A stretch of 64,000 nt of DNA from Luteimonas sp. RC10. Lineage in GTDB: Bacteria; Pseudomonadota; Gammaproteobacteria; Xanthomonadales; Xanthomonadaceae. Positions 10,838 to 20,834 of this stretch are shown in pieces. The stretch covers positions 248,001-312,000 of the forward strand of contig NZ_JACHYJ010000002.1 of assembly GCF_014192745.1 (NCBI RefSeq), in the 5' to 3' direction. The position numbers and the translations under genes are program-made. Under the pieces are notes generated by a model. The model did no database searches. It was not told the origin of the DNA and saw only the letters and a list, made by a program, of their open reading frames with translations. The stretch's first letter is position 1, and each line of letters opens with the position of its first letter.

Positions 10838-12088
10838 CTACGGGTGCCGCACCTGCCCGGCGCCCTCGACCACGAAGCGCTCGATGGTCAGCGCCTCCAG
10901 GCCCATCGGCCCGTAGGCGTGCAGACGCGTGGTCGAGATGCCGATCTCCGCACCCAGGCCCAGCTCGCCGCCGTCGCTGAAGCGTGACGACGCATTGACC
11001 ATCACCACCGCCGCGCGCAGCGCGGCGACGAAGCGCGCGGCATTCGCATCGTCGCGCGTGGCGATGACCTCGGTGTGGTCGGAGCCGAAGCGCTGGATAT
11101 GCGCAAGCGCCTCGTCGAGCGAGTCGACCACGCGTGCGGCGATGACCAGGTCGAGGAACTCGGCGGCGTAATCGTCCTCGCTCGCCTCCACGACATCGCC
11201 GGCCAGGGCGCGGATGCGTGCATCGCCGCGGACCTCGACGCCGGCCGCCTGCAATGCCTGCACCGCGCGCGGCACGAACGTCGCGGCGATGCCGGCATGC
11301 ACCAGCACCGTCTCCAGCGCGTTGCAGGCGCTGGGACGGCTGGTCTTGCCGTCGATCAGCAGCCGCAACGCGACCTCGGGATCGGCGCTGGCATCGACGA
11401 ACAGATGGCACACGCCCTTGTAGTGCTTGATCACCGGCACCCGCGCATGCTCGGCGACGAAGCGGATCAGCCCCTCGCCGCCGCGCGGGATGGCCAGATC
11501 GACGATGTCCACCAGCTGCAGCAGCGCGAGCATGGTCTCGCGCCGCAGGTCGGTCACCAGGGTCAGCGCATCGGGACCGACCCCGTGCGCGGCGATCGCT
11601 TCGCGCAGCGCAGTGGCGATCGCCGTGTTGGAGTGGATGGCCTCGCTGCCGCCGCGCAGGATCACGCCGTTGCCGGCCTTGATGCACAGCGCCGCGGCGT
11701 CGGCGGTGACGTTGGGGCGCGCCTCATAGATCATCGCGATCACGCCCAGCGGCACGCGCACCTTGCGCACGTGCAAGCCATTGGGGCGCACGTCATCGCG
11801 GGTCACCTGCCCGACCGGGTCGGGCAGCGCGGCGACTTCGCGGACTGCGGCCGACACGCCGGCCAGCCGCGCCGCGTCCAGGCGCAGGCGATCGAGCAAC
11901 GCGCCGGTGGTGCCACGCGCCTGGGCGGCGGCGACGTCCCGGGCGTTGGCTGCGAGGATCGCCTCGGCGTGCGCGTCCAGCGCATCGGCCATCGCGCGCA
12001 GCAGCGCATCGCGCGCGGCGGTGCGCAAGCCTGCCAGTGTGCGGGCGGCCTCGCGGCATGCCAGGGCCTGGTCGCGGAGAGTCTGCAT
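10838..12088 (-). CDS. proA: glutamate-5-semialdehyde dehydrogenase (gamma-glutamyl phosphate reductase)
   Basis: A 416-residue enzyme that reduces gamma-glutamyl phosphate to glutamate-5-semialdehyde with NADPH, the second step of proline synthesis, in the cytoplasm. Family motifs visible are [22 protein letters not shown], split around the conserved RPNVT near residue 120, and [12 protein letters not shown]. The catalytic-cysteine region is [14 protein letters not shown], and [21 protein letters not shown] lies near the C-terminus. The length matches ProA. The ATG at 12088 is preceded by AGGAG at five bases, which decides against a longer upstream frame. It is the last gene of the minus-strand arg-pro block, 73 bases after an uncharacterised membrane protein gene. 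Confidence 0.97.
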   Translation of the reverse strand: MQTLRDQALACREAARTLAGLRTAARDALLRAMADALDAHAEAILAANARDVAAAQARGTTGALLDRLRLDAARLAGVSAAVREVAALPDPVGQVTRDDVRPNGLHVRKVRVPLGVIAMIYEARPNVTADAAALCIKAGNGVILRGGSEAIHSNTAIATALREAIAAHGVGPDALTLVTDLRRETMLALLQLVDIVDLAIPRGGEGLIRFVAEHARVPVIKHYKGVCHLFVDASADPEVALRLLIDGKTSRPSACNALETVLVHAGIAATFVPRAVQALQAAGVEVRGDARIRALAGDVVEASEDDYAAEFLDLVIAARVVDSLDEALAHIQRFGSDHTEVIATRDDANAARFVAALRAAVVMVNASSRFSDGGELGLGAEIGISTTRLHAYGPMGLEALTIERFVVEGAGQVRHP

Positions 12089-12161
12089 GCCGGCTCCTGT
12101 GCCGAGGAAACAGGGCGTCACCGTAGCACCGAGAGGCCGTGCCTGGGACCTGCGCCTTTGC

Positions 12162-12980
12162 CTATTCCAGCGTCGGCAAGGCGATCCGCGTCGGTTGCGC
12201 GGGCAGATACAGCAGCTCGAGCGTCCGCGCGGTCTCCACGCGCGCCAGCCGCAGCGGCGCGATCGCACGCTCGGCGACCACCGTGTGGCTGACGCCGGCG
12301 CGGTCGACGAAGCGCAGGCGCAGGGCGATCACCGGCGCGTCGTTGATCACCGTGCCGGTGTGCTCGGCCGACAGCACCTCGGCCATCGCCGGCACGCCGC
12401 CATAACGCAGCTCGGCCGGCACGGTCAGCGCATGGCGCCGCAGCGTCCGGCCCATGAACGCCAGCACCGCCACCAGCAACAGCACCGCGATCGCCAGCCC
12501 GAACTCGGCCTGACCATGACCGAACATCTCCGACCATTCGCCGCCGGCCTGGTAATGGCGCAGCCGCAGGCGCCAGGCGCACAGCGCGCCGATGCCCAGC
12601 GGCAGCAGCGGCAAGGCCCAGACCCAGAGGGTTGGGCGCGAACGCGCGCCCTCGATCACCAGTTGCGGCACGCGGCGCGGATCCGGTGCCAGCCGCACCG
12701 CCAGACGTCCACCGGGTACGAACCGGCGCAGCTGCGGCCGAGTGTCGACCAGCGTCACCGCATCCTGGATTCGATGCCCGCCCAGATTGTCGAACGCCAG
12801 GGTCACCGTGGTCGCCGGGCCCGGCCCTGCGGTCGCCGACACCACCTCGGCCTCACGGCGAACGCCAGCGGTGGCGATCCGGCGCACGCGCCACCATTGC
12901 CGCAGCGGCCACACCGCGGCCCATGCCGCCGCCAGCGTCGCCAGTGCCATTGCCATGAGCACCAGGATCAGTTCGATCAT
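12162..12980 (-). CDS. hypothetical membrane protein, DUF3592-like layout, between proB and proA
   Basis: A 272-residue protein with an N-terminal helix (about residues 4-26), a soluble beta-rich stretch with the pattern [11 protein letters not shown]...TVTLAFDN, then two further helices (about 117-135 and 160-178), and a second similar soluble stretch with [13 protein letters not shown]...IALRLRFVD. The helix plus repeated small soluble domain resembles DUF3592-type membrane proteins, but that is a resemblance only. The ATG at 12980 overlaps the stop of the preceding gene in an ATGA junction, so the two are probably translationally coupled and co-transcribed with proB. There is no sign of a link to proline chemistry. 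Confidence 0.8.
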   Translation of the reverse strand: MIELILVLMAMALATLAAAWAAVWPLRQWWRVRRIATAGVRREAEVVSATAGPGPATTVTLAFDNLGGHRIQDAVTLVDTRPQLRRFVPGGRLAVRLAPDPRRVPQLVIEGARSRPTLWVWALPLLPLGIGALCAWRLRLRHYQAGGEWSEMFGHGQAEFGLAIAVLLLVAVLAFMGRTLRRHALTVPAELRYGGVPAMAEVLSAEHTGTVINDAPVIALRLRFVDRAGVSHTVVAERAIAPLRLARVETARTLELLYLPAQPTRIALPTLE

Positions 12981-14452
12981 CGGCGCGCCTCCGTCGTCAA
13001 CGGCTGTGTCTCGCGTGTCCGCGCCAGATAGCGCCAGCCGGTGCCGCTGCCCAGGTCCACCCGCAGCAGCACGTCCGAACGCGCGTCGTCGCTGCGCCCC
13101 GCGGCCAACAGGGCGCCGTCGCGCGCATGCCAGATCGCATCGACCCGGTCCACGCCCAGCGCCAGCGTCCAGCGCACGACGCCGTCCTCGCCGACCGCAC
13201 TGAGCAGTTGCGGCGCACCACGCGCCGCGTCGGTGGCGTGCAGCACCAGGCGATCGCGCGCATCGCCGACCGTCCACAGCGCCTCGTCGGCCGTGAGCCA
13301 GGCGCGCTGCAGCAAGGGACGCATCGCGTTGATGTAGGCATTGCGCGCACCGCGCGCCTGCCCCGCACGCGCATCGGCCTGCTGCCGTTGCTCGCGGTAG
13401 GCTGCCATCGCGCGCATGTACGCCGCTTGCTCGGCATGGAAGCGGCGCAGCGCGGCCGGCAACTGCGCACGGTAGCGCGCCCGTGCCTGCCGATAGGCGG
13501 CCTCGCTGGGGAAATCGGACGGCTCGCGCCCGAAATGCGGCATGCGCGGCGACTCGGGCATCGGCACGTCGTCCTCCGCGCCGGACTGCGAGAACACCGT
13601 GTCGATGTCCAACGGCGGATGTGCCGGGTCGCGCAGCAATACGCCACGGATGAACACCGCCTCGCCCACTGGCGCAAAGCGGTTGGCCTCGGGCGATCGC
13701 CAATCCAACCGCCCGCGCAGCAACTGGCGGCGCGCATCGAGCATGTCGTCGCCGCTGCGCTCGCGGCCGGCGGCCAGCGCCTGCGCCTCGGCCGGTGCCG
13801 CCAGCAACGTCCAGAGGCCCTCGGCGTCGATCGCCGCCGAGGCGGAGGCCAACGTCGGCGCGGCCATCGCGGGGTCGGCCTCGTCGAACAGCGTCGCCGG
13901 ATCGATATCGTCTGCGGCCGTCGCCGCCAGCGTGTCGCCGTCGATGCGCCAGGCGCGGCCCTGCGCGTCGACGATCGCCAGCCGTTCGGCCTGGGCGTCG
14001 TAGCGCGCCCGTTCCACCGGTGCGGCCAGGGGGCCATCCGGCTTCTCACGGTGGCCATCGGCCCGGTCGAAGGCATAGACCGCATTGCGCCAGGCAAACA
14101 GGTGGCGCTGCGATGCGCCCAGCAACGCGCCACGCCCCCAATCGCGGCCTTGCGCATCCTCGGCGTCCAGGCGCCGGCTCCACAGCAGCCGGCCGTCGCG
14201 CATGTCGACCACTTGCGCGTACTGGCGCGAGCGACTGCGCACGATGCCGTTCTCGACCGCGTGCGCACGGGTGTCCTCGAGCACGAACGCCATCTGCGGC
14301 GCATCGGTATCGTCGAGCAGCAGCGGGCCGGACTGGATCCGGCTGTCGGCATGGCGCGACAGCATCCAGGCGATCAGCAGCGGGATGCCGGCGACCATCG
14401 CCAGCCCCATGCCCATCGCCAACACGGACTTGCGCAGTTGCGCGCCGGTCAT
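12977..14452 (-). CDS. hypothetical membrane-anchored protein between proB and proA
   Basis: A 491-residue protein with one N-terminal helix (about residues 10-30), then a large soluble part that is probably periplasmic. Early segments (QVVDMRDGRLLWSRRLDAED, LFAWRNAVYAFDRADG) and late ones (WTVGDARDRLVLHATD, VRWTLALGVDRVDAIW) look like propeller-type blades. Between them lies an Arg/Ala/Gln-rich, probably coiled-coil insertion around residues 300-370. No family was confidently recognised. It is joined to proB by an ATGA overlap at 14449-14452 and to the next gene by another at 12977-12980. That is strong evidence for one transcript, and the partner membrane protein suggests the two act together. 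Confidence 0.8.
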   Translation of the reverse strand: MTGAQLRKSVLAMGMGLAMVAGIPLLIAWMLSRHADSRIQSGPLLLDDTDAPQMAFVLEDTRAHAVENGIVRSRSRQYAQVVDMRDGRLLWSRRLDAEDAQGRDWGRGALLGASQRHLFAWRNAVYAFDRADGHREKPDGPLAAPVERARYDAQAERLAIVDAQGRAWRIDGDTLAATAADDIDPATLFDEADPAMAAPTLASASAAIDAEGLWTLLAAPAEAQALAAGRERSGDDMLDARRQLLRGRLDWRSPEANRFAPVGEAVFIRGVLLRDPAHPPLDIDTVFSQSGAEDDVPMPESPRMPHFGREPSDFPSEAAYRQARARYRAQLPAALRRFHAEQAAYMRAMAAYREQRQQADARAGQARGARNAYINAMRPLLQRAWLTADEALWTVGDARDRLVLHATDAARGAPQLLSAVGEDGVVRWTLALGVDRVDAIWHARDGALLAAGRSDDARSDVLLRVDLGSGTGWRYLARTRETQPLTTEARR

Positions 14453-15597
14453 GTCAGCACCAGATCGTCGCGATGGACGATGTTGCCGCCGTAGCTGTAA
14501 CCCAGCACCGACTCGATGTCGCGCGTATGCCGGCGCAACAGGCGGCGGATGTCGTCAGCCGAGTACTGGCTGACACCGCGCGCGACCGCGTCCTGACCAT
14601 CGCCATCGCGCCGCACGATCTCGACCAGGTCGCCGCGTCGGAACGCCCCCTCGACTGCGACTACGCCACCGGGCAGCAACGAGGCGCCCTTCTCCACCAG
14701 GGCATGGGCGGCGCCGGCGTCGACGACCAGCGCCCCCGGCTCGGCCGGTGCATTGCGCAGCCAGTGCTTGCGCGCCGCCAGACGGGTGCGCAGCGCATGG
14801 ATGCGCGTCCCGGTCAGCCGGTCGTGGGCCAGCGCCTCGAGCACGTCGGCGCGACGGCCGTTGAACAGCACGGTCGCGATGCCGGCCGAGGCGGCGCGCT
14901 GCGCGGCTTCGAGCTTGGTCCGCATGCCGCCGGTGCCGACACTGCTGCCGGCGCCGCCGGCCACCGCCAGCAGCGAGCCGCTCATCTGCGCGACCACCGG
15001 CATCGGCCGCGCAAACGGCTCCACCCGCGGGTCGGCGTCGTAGAGGCCATCGATGTCGGTGGCGATGAACAGCACCTCGGCATCGACCAGTGCGGCGACG
15101 ATCGCGGCGAGGTTGTCGTTGTCGCCGAGCTTGAGTTCGTCCACCGACACCGTGTCGTTCTCGTTGACCACCGGCAGCGCACGGTGGCGCAGCAGTGTCT
15201 GCAGCGTGGCGCGCGCGTTGAGATACCGACGGCGATTGCGCAGGTCGTCGTGGGTCAGCAGCACCTGCGCGACCGGCCGCGCGAAGAAGCCCTGCCAGAA
15301 CCCGGTCAGCCGGGCCTGGCCGAGCGCGGCCAGCGCCTGGCGCTCGGCCATGGGCGCACCCGGCTCACCGCCGGCCTGCAGGATCGCGCGGCCAGCGGCC
15401 ACCGCCCCCGACGACACCAGCACGACCTCGCGCCCAGCGGCATGCACGGCGCGCACGAAACCGGCGAGCGCGGCGGCGTACTGCGGCGACAGCCCGCCGC
15501 CATCGGCGGCCAGCAGACTGCTGCCGACCTTGAGCACTGCGCGGCGCCACGGCGGCAGCGGCTGCTCGGGAAACACCGGAGACTGGGACACCGACAT
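14449..15597 (-). CDS. proB: glutamate 5-kinase
   Basis: A 382-residue enzyme that phosphorylates glutamate to gamma-glutamyl phosphate, the first and feedback-controlled step of proline synthesis. The amino-acid-kinase domain is clear: AVLKVGSSLL near residue 18, VLVSSGAVAAGR, PVVNENDTVSVDELKLGDND, and GGMRTKLEAAQRA. A C-terminal PUA domain follows (about residues 280-370, GALVVDAGAAHALVEKGASLLPGG, split across the linker). The start chosen, MSVSQSP at 15597, lies 11 bases after the upstream gene; a start nine codons earlier would overlap that gene. The stop overlaps the next gene in an ATGA junction. Confidence 0.96.
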   Translation of the reverse strand: MSVSQSPVFPEQPLPPWRRAVLKVGSSLLAADGGGLSPQYAAALAGFVRAVHAAGREVVLVSSGAVAAGRAILQAGGEPGAPMAERQALAALGQARLTGFWQGFFARPVAQVLLTHDDLRNRRRYLNARATLQTLLRHRALPVVNENDTVSVDELKLGDNDNLAAIVAALVDAEVLFIATDIDGLYDADPRVEPFARPMPVVAQMSGSLLAVAGGAGSSVGTGGMRTKLEAAQRAASAGIATVLFNGRRADVLEALAHDRLTGTRIHALRTRLAARKHWLRNAPAEPGALVVDAGAAHALVEKGASLLPGGVVAVEGAFRRGDLVEIVRRDGDGQDAVARGVSQYSADDIRRLLRRHTRDIESVLGYSYGGNIVHRDDLVLT

Positions 15598-15608
15598 CGC
15601 GTCTGCCT

Positions 15609-15875
15609 TCAGCGGGTGTGCCATTCGCGCACGACCAGGTCGCTCGTCCGCTGCAGCGCGAGCGGGTCGGCCGCGACAATGGCCTGGGCCGCCTCCAGCG
15701 AGGCGACATTGCGCAGCACGTAGGCCCCACCGCTGCCGTCGCCGAAGCCGCCGGTCATCTCCAGCAGGCCGCGAGCGCGCAGGTCGTCGAGAAAGGCCAG
15801 GTGCGGCGCGATGACCGAGGCATCGAAGTCGGGCCGCCGCATCGCCAGCACCAGGTAGCGCGTGGTCGTGCTCAT
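15609..15875 (-). CDS. YciI family protein
   Basis: An 88-residue protein of the YciI/DGPF-like dimeric alpha-beta barrel family: [20 protein letters not shown] at the N-terminus, then [22 protein letters not shown], and the typical closing [16 protein letters not shown]. The histidine in [10 protein letters not shown] corresponds to the conserved active-site-like His of the family, whose substrate is generally unknown. It sits between argH (ATGA overlap at 15872-15875) and proB (11-base gap), so it is part of the arg-pro transcript. No specific role in arginine or proline metabolism can be claimed. Confidence 0.9.
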   Translation of the reverse strand: MSTTTRYLVLAMRRPDFDASVIAPHLAFLDDLRARGLLEMTGGFGDGSGGAYVLRNVASLEAAQAIVAADPLALQRTSDLVVREWHTR

Positions 15876-17167
15876 GCCAGCGCGTCCCAGCGCGCACGCA
15901 AGGCATCGAGCCGCAGGTCGGCCGCGCCCCCCGGCGAAGTCCGTGCAGCCAGGCTGCCCTCGGGCGTGCGGCCCTGACCGGCGGTGTCGGCGCTCGCCGC
16001 GGCCGCCTGGTAGGCCTCGCGGAACGGCACGCCGGCGATCGCCGCCTCCACCGCGACATCGGTCGCGTACATGCCCGAATCGACCGCCGCACGCAGCCGC
16101 TCCTCGCGCCATTCCAGGTTCGCCAGCAAGGCCGGCAGCAGTTCGAGCGCGGCCAGACCGCGACCGAAGCCGTGGAAGATCGCGCCCTTGGAGCTCTGCA
16201 GGTCGCGGTGATAGCCCGACGGCAGCGACAGCAACTGCTCGATCTCGGTGCGCGCGGCCGCGACGCTGGCGTGCGTGGCGCGCATCAGCTCGACGACATC
16301 GGGATTGCGCTTGTTGGGCATGATCGAACTGCCGGTGGTGTACTGCGCCGGCAACGCGACGAAGCCGTACTCGGCGCTGGTGAACTGCGACAGATCCCAG
16401 GCCAGGCGACGCAGGTCGAGCGTGGCGCTGCCCAGCGCCTCGAGCGCGGCGAGTTCGAACTTGCCGCGCGAGAGCTGCGCATAGACCGGCGAGACCTGCA
16501 GTCGCGCAAACCCCAGGGCAGCGGTCGTGTGGTCGCGGTCGAGTGCCAGGTTCACGCCGTACCCGGCCGCGGTGCCCAGCGGATTGCAGTCGATCAGTTC
16601 CAAGGTGTCGGCCGCGCGCACCGCGTCATCGATGAAGGCTTCCGCCCAGCCCGACCACCACATGCCGCCCGAGGACAGCACCGCACGTTGGATGTGGGTG
16701 TAGCCGGGAATCGGCAGGTCGCGCTCGGCGTCGGCACGATCCAACGCGATCTTCGCGATCTCGCGCGACAGCGCGGCCAGACGCGCCAGCTTCTCCTTGA
16801 GCCACAGACGCGTGGCGACCAGCACCTGGTCGTTGCGGCTGCGGCCGGTGTGGATGCGCCGGCCGGCATCGCCCAGGCGCTCGGTCAGGCGCGCCTCGAT
16901 CGCCGAATGGCCGTCCTCGAAGCGGTCGTCGAGCACGAACGCGCCGCTGCGGAAGTCCTCGGCCAGCGTTGCCAGCTCGCGCTCCAGGCCGGCGAGTTCG
17001 TCAGACGACAGGATGCCCACACGCTGCAGTCCTTGCGCATGTGCGGCACTGGCGGCGATGTCGTGCAGGAAGAACGCACGGTCGAGGATCACATCGTCGC
17101 CGGCCAGGAACGCCTGGATCTGGGTGTCGACGGCGACGCCGGGCTTCTGCCAGAGGAGATTGCTCAT
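15872..17167 (-). CDS. argH: argininosuccinate lyase
   Basis: A 431-residue enzyme that splits argininosuccinate to arginine and fumarate, the last step of arginine synthesis. The superfamily signature [12 protein letters not shown] is present near residue 270, with [10 protein letters not shown] near 95 and TPGxxH-type region [10 protein letters not shown] near 143. The start [10 protein letters not shown] at 17167 matches the usual family N-terminus; upstream codons in frame are not needed. Its stop overlaps the YciI gene start. The length is slightly under the common 450-460 residues because the C-terminal region is short (ending [13 protein letters not shown]). Confidence 0.97.
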   Translation of the reverse strand: MSNLLWQKPGVAVDTQIQAFLAGDDVILDRAFFLHDIAASAAHAQGLQRVGILSSDELAGLERELATLAEDFRSGAFVLDDRFEDGHSAIEARLTERLGDAGRRIHTGRSRNDQVLVATRLWLKEKLARLAALSREIAKIALDRADAERDLPIPGYTHIQRAVLSSGGMWWSGWAEAFIDDAVRAADTLELIDCNPLGTAAGYGVNLALDRDHTTAALGFARLQVSPVYAQLSRGKFELAALEALGSATLDLRRLAWDLSQFTSAEYGFVALPAQYTTGSSIMPNKRNPDVVELMRATHASVAAARTEIEQLLSLPSGYHRDLQSSKGAIFHGFGRGLAALELLPALLANLEWREERLRAAVDSGMYATDVAVEAAIAGVPFREAYQAAAASADTAGQGRTPEGSLAARTSPGGAADLRLDALRARWDALA

Positions 17168-17242
17168 CGAAATGCGTCTCAAAATGGGGCTGTTCGTTGA
17201 ATCCCCGCACACGGATGTGCGGGCGCTTGCGAGGGATTTGCG

Positions 17243-18190
17243 TTACCGAATCGACGTCAGCTCGTCGAAGCCCAGCGCGCGGTTGAGGTTCTGCATGGCC
17301 TGGGTCGCCGCGCCCTTGAGCAGATTGTCGAGCGTGGCGACCACGACCACGCGGCCGTTGCCCTGGGCCATCACGAAGCCGCCGACCTGGGCGCCATGCT
17401 GGCCGGCGATGCGGCTCACCCAGGGTGCCTCGTCGACCACCTCGACCAGCGGTTCGTCGGCATAGCGGGCCTCGTAACGCGCCTTGACCGCATCGCGCGA
17501 CATCGGCGCGCGCAGCCACAGGTTCACGGTCATCGTGATGCCGCGGAAATGCGGCGCCACATGCGGCATGAACTCGACCGGTACCCCGAGCCGGGCCGAA
17601 ACCTCGCGCTCGTGCACATGGCCGGTCAGGGCATAGGGCATCAGATTGTCGGCCAGCAGTGCGACGTTGTTCTTGTCCGACGGCGTGGTGCCCGCGCCCG
17701 AATAGCCGGACACGCCGAAGCACTGCGGCGGGCCGGCGAGCTGATCGAGCAGCGGCGCGATCGCCAACTGCATCGCAGTGGCATAGCAGCCGGGATTGCT
17801 GATGCGGCGTTGGCCGGCGTAGGTGTCACGGGTCAGCTCCGGCAGGCCGTAGTACCAGGCCGGATCGAAGCGGTAATCGGCCGACAGATCGACGATCACC
17901 GTCTCGGGCCGGGCCGCGTCGAGTGCAGCCACGAACGGCGCGGCCTTGCCGTTGGGCAGCGCGAGGATCACCGCGTCGGCACCCTTGGCCGCCACGGCGT
18001 CGGCATCGAGATTCTCGAAGCACAATGCACCCTGCCAGGTGTCGTTGTGGTCGGCCACGCGCTGGCCGTCGAGTTCGCGCGAGGACACGAACAGCAGTTC
18101 GAGGCCCGGATGCGCGGCGACGAGGCGGATCAGTTCGCTGCCGGTGTGACCGCGCGCGCCGACGATGCCGATGGTTTTCTTGTCCGTCAT
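17243..18190 (-). CDS. argC: N-acetyl-gamma-glutamyl-phosphate reductase
   Basis: A 315-residue NADPH-dependent reductase acting on N-acetylglutamyl phosphate. An N-terminal Rossmann motif ([17 protein letters not shown]) is followed by the catalytic cysteine in [14 protein letters not shown] near residue 145. [15 protein letters not shown] and GTTPSDKNN are also present. The start [11 protein letters not shown] at 18190 gives a normal N-terminus, and the preceding argB stops ten bases upstream at 18201, so the genes are closely linked. The length fits the shorter ArgC class. Confidence 0.96.
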   Translation of the reverse strand: MTDKKTIGIVGARGHTGSELIRLVAAHPGLELLFVSSRELDGQRVADHNDTWQGALCFENLDADAVAAKGADAVILALPNGKAAPFVAALDAARPETVIVDLSADYRFDPAWYYGLPELTRDTYAGQRRISNPGCYATAMQLAIAPLLDQLAGPPQCFGVSGYSGAGTTPSDKNNVALLADNLMPYALTGHVHEREVSARLGVPVEFMPHVAPHFRGITMTVNLWLRAPMSRDAVKARYEARYADEPLVEVVDEAPWVSRIAGQHGAQVGGFVMAQGNGRVVVVATLDNLLKGAATQAMQNLNRALGFDELTSIR

Positions 18191-18200
18191 GTCGCTGTCC

Positions 18201-19517
18201 TCAGCCCGCCAGCGTGGCGGCGCGCGTTGCGCAATGGGCCACGCAGCGCTGGATCTGCTCGAAGCCGTCGAGGCCATACCAGAACACTTTCCATTTCTCC
18301 TGTTTGATGCAGCCGTCGGATTCGGCGTAGTAGAAGATATTGACCGGATTGTGGTGACGCGAGCGCCAGAACAGCTGCGGCGTCTCTTCGCGCATCACCT
18401 GCCAGACCGCGCGCCCCAGGCCTTCGCCCTGGGCGTCATCGAGCACGGCGAACTTGTCGAGATAGGTGCTGCCCTCGGCCGCGCTCAGCACGACCGCGGC
18501 CCGATAGTTTTCGCTGACGTAGGCGCGCAGCAGCGGCGTGCGCTCGAAGTAGTCGTCGGCCAGCGTGCGTCCGAAACTCGACTCGATCAGCGTGCGCAGC
18601 CGTGGCAGGTCGAGCGCGTCCCACGACGTGGCGCGCAGCACGCGCTCGCCACGCCGGACCAGCGTGCCCGAGCCCTTGTGCGTGAACAGCTCCTTGGCCA
18701 GGTCCGCGGGCCGGGTGATCGACACCGACGAGGCCAGCGGCAGCCCTTCGAGCAGGTCCTTGATCTGCTCGATCTTGACCTTCATGCCGCCGTGCAGCCA
18801 CGGCTGCCGGATCAGATGGTCGTATTCGGTCGACAGGTTGATCGAGTCGATGACCTTGCCGCTCTCGTCGAGCAGGCCGCCGGTGCCGGTCAGGAAGATG
18901 ATCTTGTAGGGCTGCAGTGTGCGCACGAGCTCGTTGGCGGCGAAGTCGGCGTTGACGTTGAGGATCTGGCCCGAGGCGGTCTCGCCCAGGCTCGTGATCA
19001 CCGGGATCGAGCCGGCCTGCAGGCTGGCCTCGATCGGCGCCAGGTTCACGCGTTCCACCTCGCCTACCAATCCGTAGGTCTCGCGGTCCAGATACCGTGC
19101 CTCGAACACGCCGCCGGTGATCGAGGTCGCGCGCGCGCCATTCTTCTGCAGCGCTTCGACCAGGCGCAGATTCGCGGCCTGGAACACCCGGCGCACGATC
19201 GCCAGCGCTTCGGGCGTGGTCACACGCAGACCGTCGACGGTCTTCTTTTCGATGCCGGCCGCCGACAGTTCGGCGTCGAGCTGCGGGCCGGCGCCGTGCA
19301 GCACGATCGGAGTCAGGCCGACCTCCTGCAGGAACGACAGCGACGAGGTCAGATCGTCGAGTTCGTCGCGCAGCACCGCGCCACCGACCTTGACCACGGC
19401 GAAGCGCTTGGCGTCGAGCTGCGAGAAGCGCTTGAGGTACTGGCTGATCTCTTTCGCGCTGGCCATGCTCGAAAGCAGGCGCACGATGGTCTGGCGGGTC
19501 TGTTGGTGTGCGTGCAT
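18201..19517 (-). CDS. argB: bifunctional N-acetylglutamate kinase/synthase (kinase fused to GNAT domain)
   Basis: A 438-residue protein. The amino-acid-kinase part comes first: [16 protein letters not shown] near residue 40, [17 protein letters not shown], and [21 protein letters not shown]. From about residue 290 it continues into a GNAT acetyltransferase-like domain ([50 protein letters not shown]). This is the layout of the NAGS-K enzymes characterised in Xanthomonas campestris, which both make N-acetylglutamate and phosphorylate it and are related to vertebrate NAGS. So one gene may cover two arginine-pathway steps. The start used is [10 protein letters not shown] at 19517; [10 protein letters not shown] at 19466 is an alternative. 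Confidence 0.93.
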   Translation of the reverse strand: MHAHQQTRQTIVRLLSSMASAKEISQYLKRFSQLDAKRFAVVKVGGAVLRDELDDLTSSLSFLQEVGLTPIVLHGAGPQLDAELSAAGIEKKTVDGLRVTTPEALAIVRRVFQAANLRLVEALQKNGARATSITGGVFEARYLDRETYGLVGEVERVNLAPIEASLQAGSIPVITSLGETASGQILNVNADFAANELVRTLQPYKIIFLTGTGGLLDESGKVIDSINLSTEYDHLIRQPWLHGGMKVKIEQIKDLLEGLPLASSVSITRPADLAKELFTHKGSGTLVRRGERVLRATSWDALDLPRLRTLIESSFGRTLADDYFERTPLLRAYVSENYRAAVVLSAAEGSTYLDKFAVLDDAQGEGLGRAVWQVMREETPQLFWRSRHHNPVNIFYYAESDGCIKQEKWKVFWYGLDGFEQIQRCVAHCATRAATLAG

Positions 19518-19622
19518 GGTCTGGGCTTGTGCTGTGCCGCGCACCGGGCGCGGACGGTAAGGAGAACGATCGGCCGCTGGGTCAGGTCGCGGCGGCGCGG
19601 CGATGCAGGTCGGGTGACGCAC

Positions 19623-20717
19623 TCATGGACACGATCCACCGTCGATGATCCGGTACACCGCATCGGCATAGCGCTGCAGTTGGTCGAGGGTCACGAACTC
19701 GTCGGCGGTATGCGCCTGGGCGATGTCGCCGGGCCCATACACCAGCGCGGTATGGCCGGCAGCCGAGAACAGCGAGGCCTCGGTCCAGAAATCGACCGCA
19801 TTGCCGATCGGCAGTTCGAACGCATCGGCGATGTCGCGCGCGGCGAGCCGCCGCTCTTCGGCGCGGGCGATGTCCCCGGACGGCAGACTCGGGCCGCGGA
19901 AGGTTTCCTCGAAATGCGCGGCCGCAGGCTCGGCGAAGCCGGCGAAGGTCGCCAGCAATCGGTCGACATCCATCGACGGCAGTGGCCGGAAGCCGAAGCG
20001 CAATTCGGCCGCAGGGGCGATCATGTTGGCCTTGATGCCGCCTTCGATCCGGCCGATGTTGAAGCGCAGTCCGGTCAGCCCGCCGAAGCGTTCGGCGTCG
20101 AGCGAGGCAACGTGGTCGAGCGCGCGGTCGCCCCAGCGCACCGCCTGATGCAGCGCGCTCGCGGCCGGGTCCTGGCGTCCGGAGGCGTGCCCGGCGCGAC
20201 CGGAAAAACGCATCAGCACCGAACTGATGCCGCGATGCGCCAGCACCGCCTCGCACTGCGTCGGCTCGGCGACCAGCACTGCGTCGAACGACAGCCCGCG
20301 CGCCAGGAACGCGGCGATGCAGCGCGGATCGTTGGCTTCTTCGTCGGACGAGAACAGGAAGGCCGCATCGCCCTCGCAGGCGTTGGCGGCCGCGATCAGC
20401 GCCGCAGCCGCGCCCTTGATGTCGCACACGCCCAGCCCGACCACGCGGTCATCCAGGCGCCGCATCGTATGCGGATCGGCCGACCAGGCCGGCGAGTCGG
20501 GCACGGTATCCAGGTGCACGTTGAACAGGACCTTCGGCGCGCCGCGCACCGCGTACAGGCTGACCGCACCCGCGCCGTGGTCGATGACCTCGACCGCGAA
20601 ACCAGGCAGTTGCGCACGGATGTAGTCGAAGATGCCATCGGTGCCGATCGCGCGCGGCGGATTGCGGGTGTCGAAGGACACCAGCCGTTCGAGATGGTCG
20701 AGGGTCTGTCCAAGCAT
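19623..20717 (-). CDS. argE: M20 deacetylase of arginine synthesis, probably N-acetyl-L-citrulline deacetylase
   Basis: A 364-residue zinc deacylase of the M20/ArgE family. Metal-site motifs are VLFNVHLDTVP, GLGVCDIKGAAAAL and FLFSSDEEANDP in the usual order; the dimerisation domain is in the middle (GRAGHASGRQDP). In Xanthomonas the corresponding enzyme acts on N-acetylcitrulline rather than N-acetylornithine, because the transcarbamylase works on acetylated ornithine. The same is likely here given the argF-type gene nearby, but substrate choice cannot be read from this sequence alone. The gene lies between argG and argB on the same strand. Confidence 0.9.
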   Translation of the reverse strand: MLGQTLDHLERLVSFDTRNPPRAIGTDGIFDYIRAQLPGFAVEVIDHGAGAVSLYAVRGAPKVLFNVHLDTVPDSPAWSADPHTMRRLDDRVVGLGVCDIKGAAAALIAAANACEGDAAFLFSSDEEANDPRCIAAFLARGLSFDAVLVAEPTQCEAVLAHRGISSVLMRFSGRAGHASGRQDPAASALHQAVRWGDRALDHVASLDAERFGGLTGLRFNIGRIEGGIKANMIAPAAELRFGFRPLPSMDVDRLLATFAGFAEPAAAHFEETFRGPSLPSGDIARAEERRLAARDIADAFELPIGNAVDFWTEASLFSAAGHTALVYGPGDIAQAHTADEFVTLDQLQRYADAVYRIIDGGSCP

Positions 20718-20834
20718 GGATCGGCAAGCCTTCAGAACTGCTTCTATCCGGCTGGAGGAGAGCCCCCTTCTTGTTGAAGAGGGCGCACCAACGGCGCGGG
20801 GTTAAGGTGAAATGCCCAGTCAAGTCAACCGCGG

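Noticed and set aside
18165..20777. 870-codon open frame antisense to argB and argE
   Set aside because: Same reasoning; both opposite-strand genes have catalytic motifs.
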